DNA from: Rhizophagus irregularis
Lineage: Eukaryota; Glomeromycota; Glomeromycetes; Glomerales; Glomeraceae
Reading direction: 5' to 3'
DNA length: 64,000 nt
Assembly (NCBI RefSeq): GCF_026210795.1
Contig: NC_089436.1
Location: forward strand, 2,728,001-2,792,000
Positions 60,816-64,000 of the stretch are shown piece by piece (position 1 is the stretch's first letter; each line of letters starts with the position of its first letter). A model generated the notes under the pieces. The model did no database searches. It was not told where the DNA came from and saw only the letters and a program-made list of their open reading frames with translations. The translations under genes were made by a program, and so were the position numbers.

Positions 60816-60941
60816 CGGTTAGGAATATGCGGGATTTTAATGACCGATATTTTTATGAGACATCCAATATTGAAAACGTTATTAGTAATATTAATTCCTA
60901 TTGGCCACACAATGATTGAACTATAACTCAGTTATTGGATG
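60816..60941. repeat. inverted partner of 57633-57735
   Basis: Contains GGAATATGCGGGATTTT, CATCCAATATTGAAA, ATTAATTCCTAT and GAACTATAACTCAGTTATTG in the order expected for the reverse complement of 57584-57735. It lies just upstream of the kinase gene. Confidence 0.65.
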
Positions 60942-61229
60942 GGATAACTCTCCCCTAATAAATCTTGTTTCTTATATTTCTACATTTATTATTAATTTCA
61001 CCAGTATAGTAGGTCCGGATGATCATATTTCTCGATTTCCCAGAATATCACTCGCAATTAATTTATGCATGTTAATTATGTACATAAAATTTTATTGATG
61101 GTGCAAAACAATAAATTTTGTTTAAAATTGATGTACAAACTCAATAAGTTACCATATTATTTTTTTGTCGATCGATTATTAAATATAAAAGAATAATTTC
61201 AATCTTAAATTAGAAAATAATAAAAAAAA

Positions 61230-64000
61230 ATGTCAAAAAAACCCATCTTAAAAGATTCAAACCGTTATATTGAATGGTTAGAAAAATCAATTATCGATGA
61301 ATATATAAACTACTATGAATATTCAGACTTCAAAAATATTCTACCAATAGGAAGTGGTTCTTATGGAAATGTCAATCGTGCTAATTGGAAAAATACTGGT
61401 CATTTCTTCGCTTTGAAATCTTTTAGTGATGACAAACAAACTTTTAAAGAAATCACAAAAGAGGTAATCATAATCAATAAAATATTTAAATTTATTATTC
61501 AAAATACTAATAATACTTTTATGATATGTGCCGCAGTTAAAGTTACATCGAAGTGTTGATGTACATGAAAATATCATACGACTATGTGGAATCACAAAGG
61601 TAGAAACCGGTAAGTATTTAAAAACTTATATAATGTAATGAACACTTTTTCTTATAAATAATTAATTGTAATAAAATAATAAATATTGATTTGATTAGAC
61701 GAAATTCAAAAATATTCTTTAGTCTTAGAATATGCTGATAGCGGTACGTTAAATACTTACTTAGGCAAACATTTTAATGAACTGAGCTATAAGGATAAAT
61801 TCCACCTAGCATTACAACTAGCTAGTGCTGTAGAATTTTTACATGCTAATGATATTATTCATCGTGACCTGGTAAGAATATTTTTTTAAAAAAATTTTTG
61901 TTTATTTTAATATATATTAATATATAAAGAGATTAACACAATTAATTATTGTAAATTGAAGCATGGAAATAATATACTTATACATCAGAAGAATATTAAA
62001 TTAGCAGACTTCGGTTTATCAAAAAAAATTGTTGAAGCATCAAGTAATATATCAAAATTATTTGGCGTAATGCCCTACGTGGACCCAAAAAGTTTCGATG
62101 ACAAAGAAAATTATAAATTAAATAAAAAATCTGATGTATATAGCATTGGAATTTTATTGTGGCAAATTTCAAGTGGATATAGACCTTTTAGTGAAGTTAA
62201 TTATGGTCCAAGTTTAATGTTATCTATATTAAATGGTAAAAGAGAAAAAATCATTGATGGAACTCCCATTGAATATGGTGACTTATATACAGGTAAATAA
62301 TTAAATAGTAAATATAATATTTCGATATAAATAACATGAATATTAATTTTATTTACTGATTGATTAGCATGTTGGAAATATGAACCAAATGAACGCCCAA
62401 ATATACAAGAAGTTGTTTTAACACTTAAATCAATTATTTCTCCTGAAATTATTATTTACAAAGTCAATGACGACAAAAAGAGTTCTGTTTCATTGGGAAA
62501 ATATAAACCAAATTCAGAATCAAGCAAGGTAACAATGGATATAAATCACGATTTAAGCCTCAATAATAGTTTAATATTAAATACTATGCTAAATCTAAAT
62601 ACTACTATGTCAAATAACATTACATCTTTCAGCATTAATTTATATGAAAGTAGTAATGTATGTGAAAATAGCACAAGTTCACAAAATCGGTTAGATAGTC
62701 CAATTAGTCCATCATCAATTGCATCAGCTGATCAAACATCGAGTAATCTACTTGGGTCGATATATGACGCAGTCGCTGATAAGTTAATTAATTATATAAT
62801 TAAGAAACATGATGGAGGAATGACTTTTGATCAAGTTCAACAAAATTTTGATGATATAGTATTACAATTAGATCAAAATTTAAGTAACTTTATAGATTGG
62901 TTATCACAGAATCAAGATAAACCACAATTTAATTGGTTTCTTGGATTATTTTATTATTATATTATTGTTACAGCAGAAGAAAATTGTAGCATTAAAGCAT
63001 TTGAATTATTTTCAAAAGCAGCAAATAATAATTGTTCAATCGCTCAAGTTTATCTTGCAAAATGTTATTATGATGGATATGGTATTAATTGTGATAAAAA
63101 GTTGGCATTTGATTGGTACAAAAAATCTGCAAATAATAAAAGTATTATCGGAAAATTTTATCTAGGATATTGTTATGAATTTGGTATTGGAACCATGAAT
63201 AATGAAAATGAATCAGCTTATTGGTATAATGAAGCAGCTAGAAGTGGAAATACAACTGCAAAACTTTATCTTGCTAATTATTATAAATTAGGAAAAGGAA
63301 TTGATAAAGATGAAATTAAGGCATTTAAATATTATAAAATATTAGCAAAACTGGAAATTTCTGATGCACAATTTGAGCTTGGTAATTGTTTTTATAATGG
63401 AATTGGAACAAAAGTTGATAAAATGCAAGCAAAATATTGGTATGAAAAAGCAGGAAAGAATGGAAATATTATAACAAAAAATATTTTTAGTGATAAAATT
63501 GGAACAAAAAATACTAATAGAGAAAAAATTTATAATATATTATTTTCAAAAAAGTTGAGTCGACTTGGATTATATTATGTAGGAAAAATATTATTTAAAA
63601 CAAATTATGAAAAATCATTTTATTATCTACAAAAAGCAGCAGGAAATGGATGTAAATTTGCACAATTTAATTTAGGTAAATGTTATCAAATAGGAACAGG
63701 TGTAAGAAAAGATACAAGAAAAGCCTTTGAATTATACAAAAAAGCGGCTAGAAAAGGATATATAAATGCACAATTTCAACTCGTTTATTGTTATGATTTT
63801 GGATATGGAACCGAAATAAACAAAGTAAAAGCATTTGAATTGGTTAAAACGCTAGCTAAAAAAGAAGATAATGATGCATTATATTTGTTAAGTATGCATT
63901 ATGCATTTGGAATAGGGGTTGATGCGGATAAGAAGAAAGCTTTTGAATTATTTAAAGAATTGGCAGAAAATGAAAATAAGATTAACAAATATTTATCTGG
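61230..64000 (+). CDS. TKL-like protein kinase with Sel1-repeat tail, 3' truncated by window
   Basis: Exons 61230-61463, 61537-61609, 61699-61871, 61962-62292 and 62368 to the window end, all with GT-AG introns and the same phases as the gene at 4208-9958. The start [16 protein letters not shown] follows a run of A. Kinase motifs: GSGSYGNV loop, FALK lysine, [12 protein letters not shown] with HGNNIL, DFGLSKK, YVDPK in place of APE, and [13 protein letters not shown]. The kinase ends near [10 protein letters not shown] Ser/Asn-rich linker follows, with [13 protein letters not shown], and then Sel1 units from about 62990 onward ([22 protein letters not shown]). The frame is open to 64000. No break was found in this copy. 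Presumed signalling kinase with a scaffold tail. Confidence 0.9.

Noticed and set aside
1-64000. tRNA, rRNA or CRISPR array
   Set aside because: No cloverleaf with a convincing T-arm motif, no rRNA-like conserved blocks, and no regularly spaced identical repeats with unique spacers were seen by eye.

Overview
The window looks like nuclear DNA of an arbuscular mycorrhizal fungus, most likely Rhizophagus irregularis or a close relative. The reasons are: very AT-rich sequence with long A and T tracts; short GT-AG introns in nearly every gene; TKL-type kinases fused to long Sel1-repeat tails; a BTB-BACK-TLDc protein; and a dense, layered load of transposons. No tRNA, rRNA or CRISPR array was seen. 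The assignment is inference from gene families; no search was run.

Host genes are few. Three members of one kinase/Sel1 family lie here: the 3' end of one on + (2-1087), a full-length one on - (4208-9958, with a 2-nt frameshift in the Sel1 array), and the 5' part of a third on + running off the right edge (61230-64000). Between them are a BTB-BACK-TLDc gene (24489-26004, +), a five-exon four-helix membrane protein (30317-31219, -), two paralogous secreted/anchored cupredoxins (41487-42392 and 50570-51550, both -), and a small KH-domain gene (56354-56966, -) with a decayed KH copy 2 kb away (54209-54400). Exon borders were worked out by hand from splice sites, reading frame and paralogue comparison.

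The rest is largely mobile DNA. There are two TA-flanked pogo/Tigger elements: one with a broken transposase (20698-22774) and one apparently intact with an intron (38690-41101). An ORF1-only LINE-like element sits at 26982-29170 with a 12-bp target duplication. A decayed tyrosine-recombinase (Crypton-like) gene lies inside two nested pairs of inverted repeats (33931-36520). Helitron ends occur at 10904-11336, near 23975, and at 36695/38534. A hAT-like element with an 8-bp duplication is at 13191-13762. A CCCTATA-ended family with 3-bp duplications (EnSpm/CACTA-like) has three copies. Two PIF/Harbinger-like MITEs and a MULE-like foldback are also present, plus decayed LINE and transposase fragments at 15.4-18.5 kb.

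The best leads are: the half-LINE; the recombinase gene inside inverted repeats; a nested insertion that allows the older element's duplication to be reconstructed; an intron present in one Tigger transposase and absent in its relative; a three-unit higher-order repeat in the Sel1 array; a cassette of tiny alternative-looking exons at 45736-46001; and a GC-rich structured tandem repeat at 16622-16975. No operon-like system is present; the genes appear independent.
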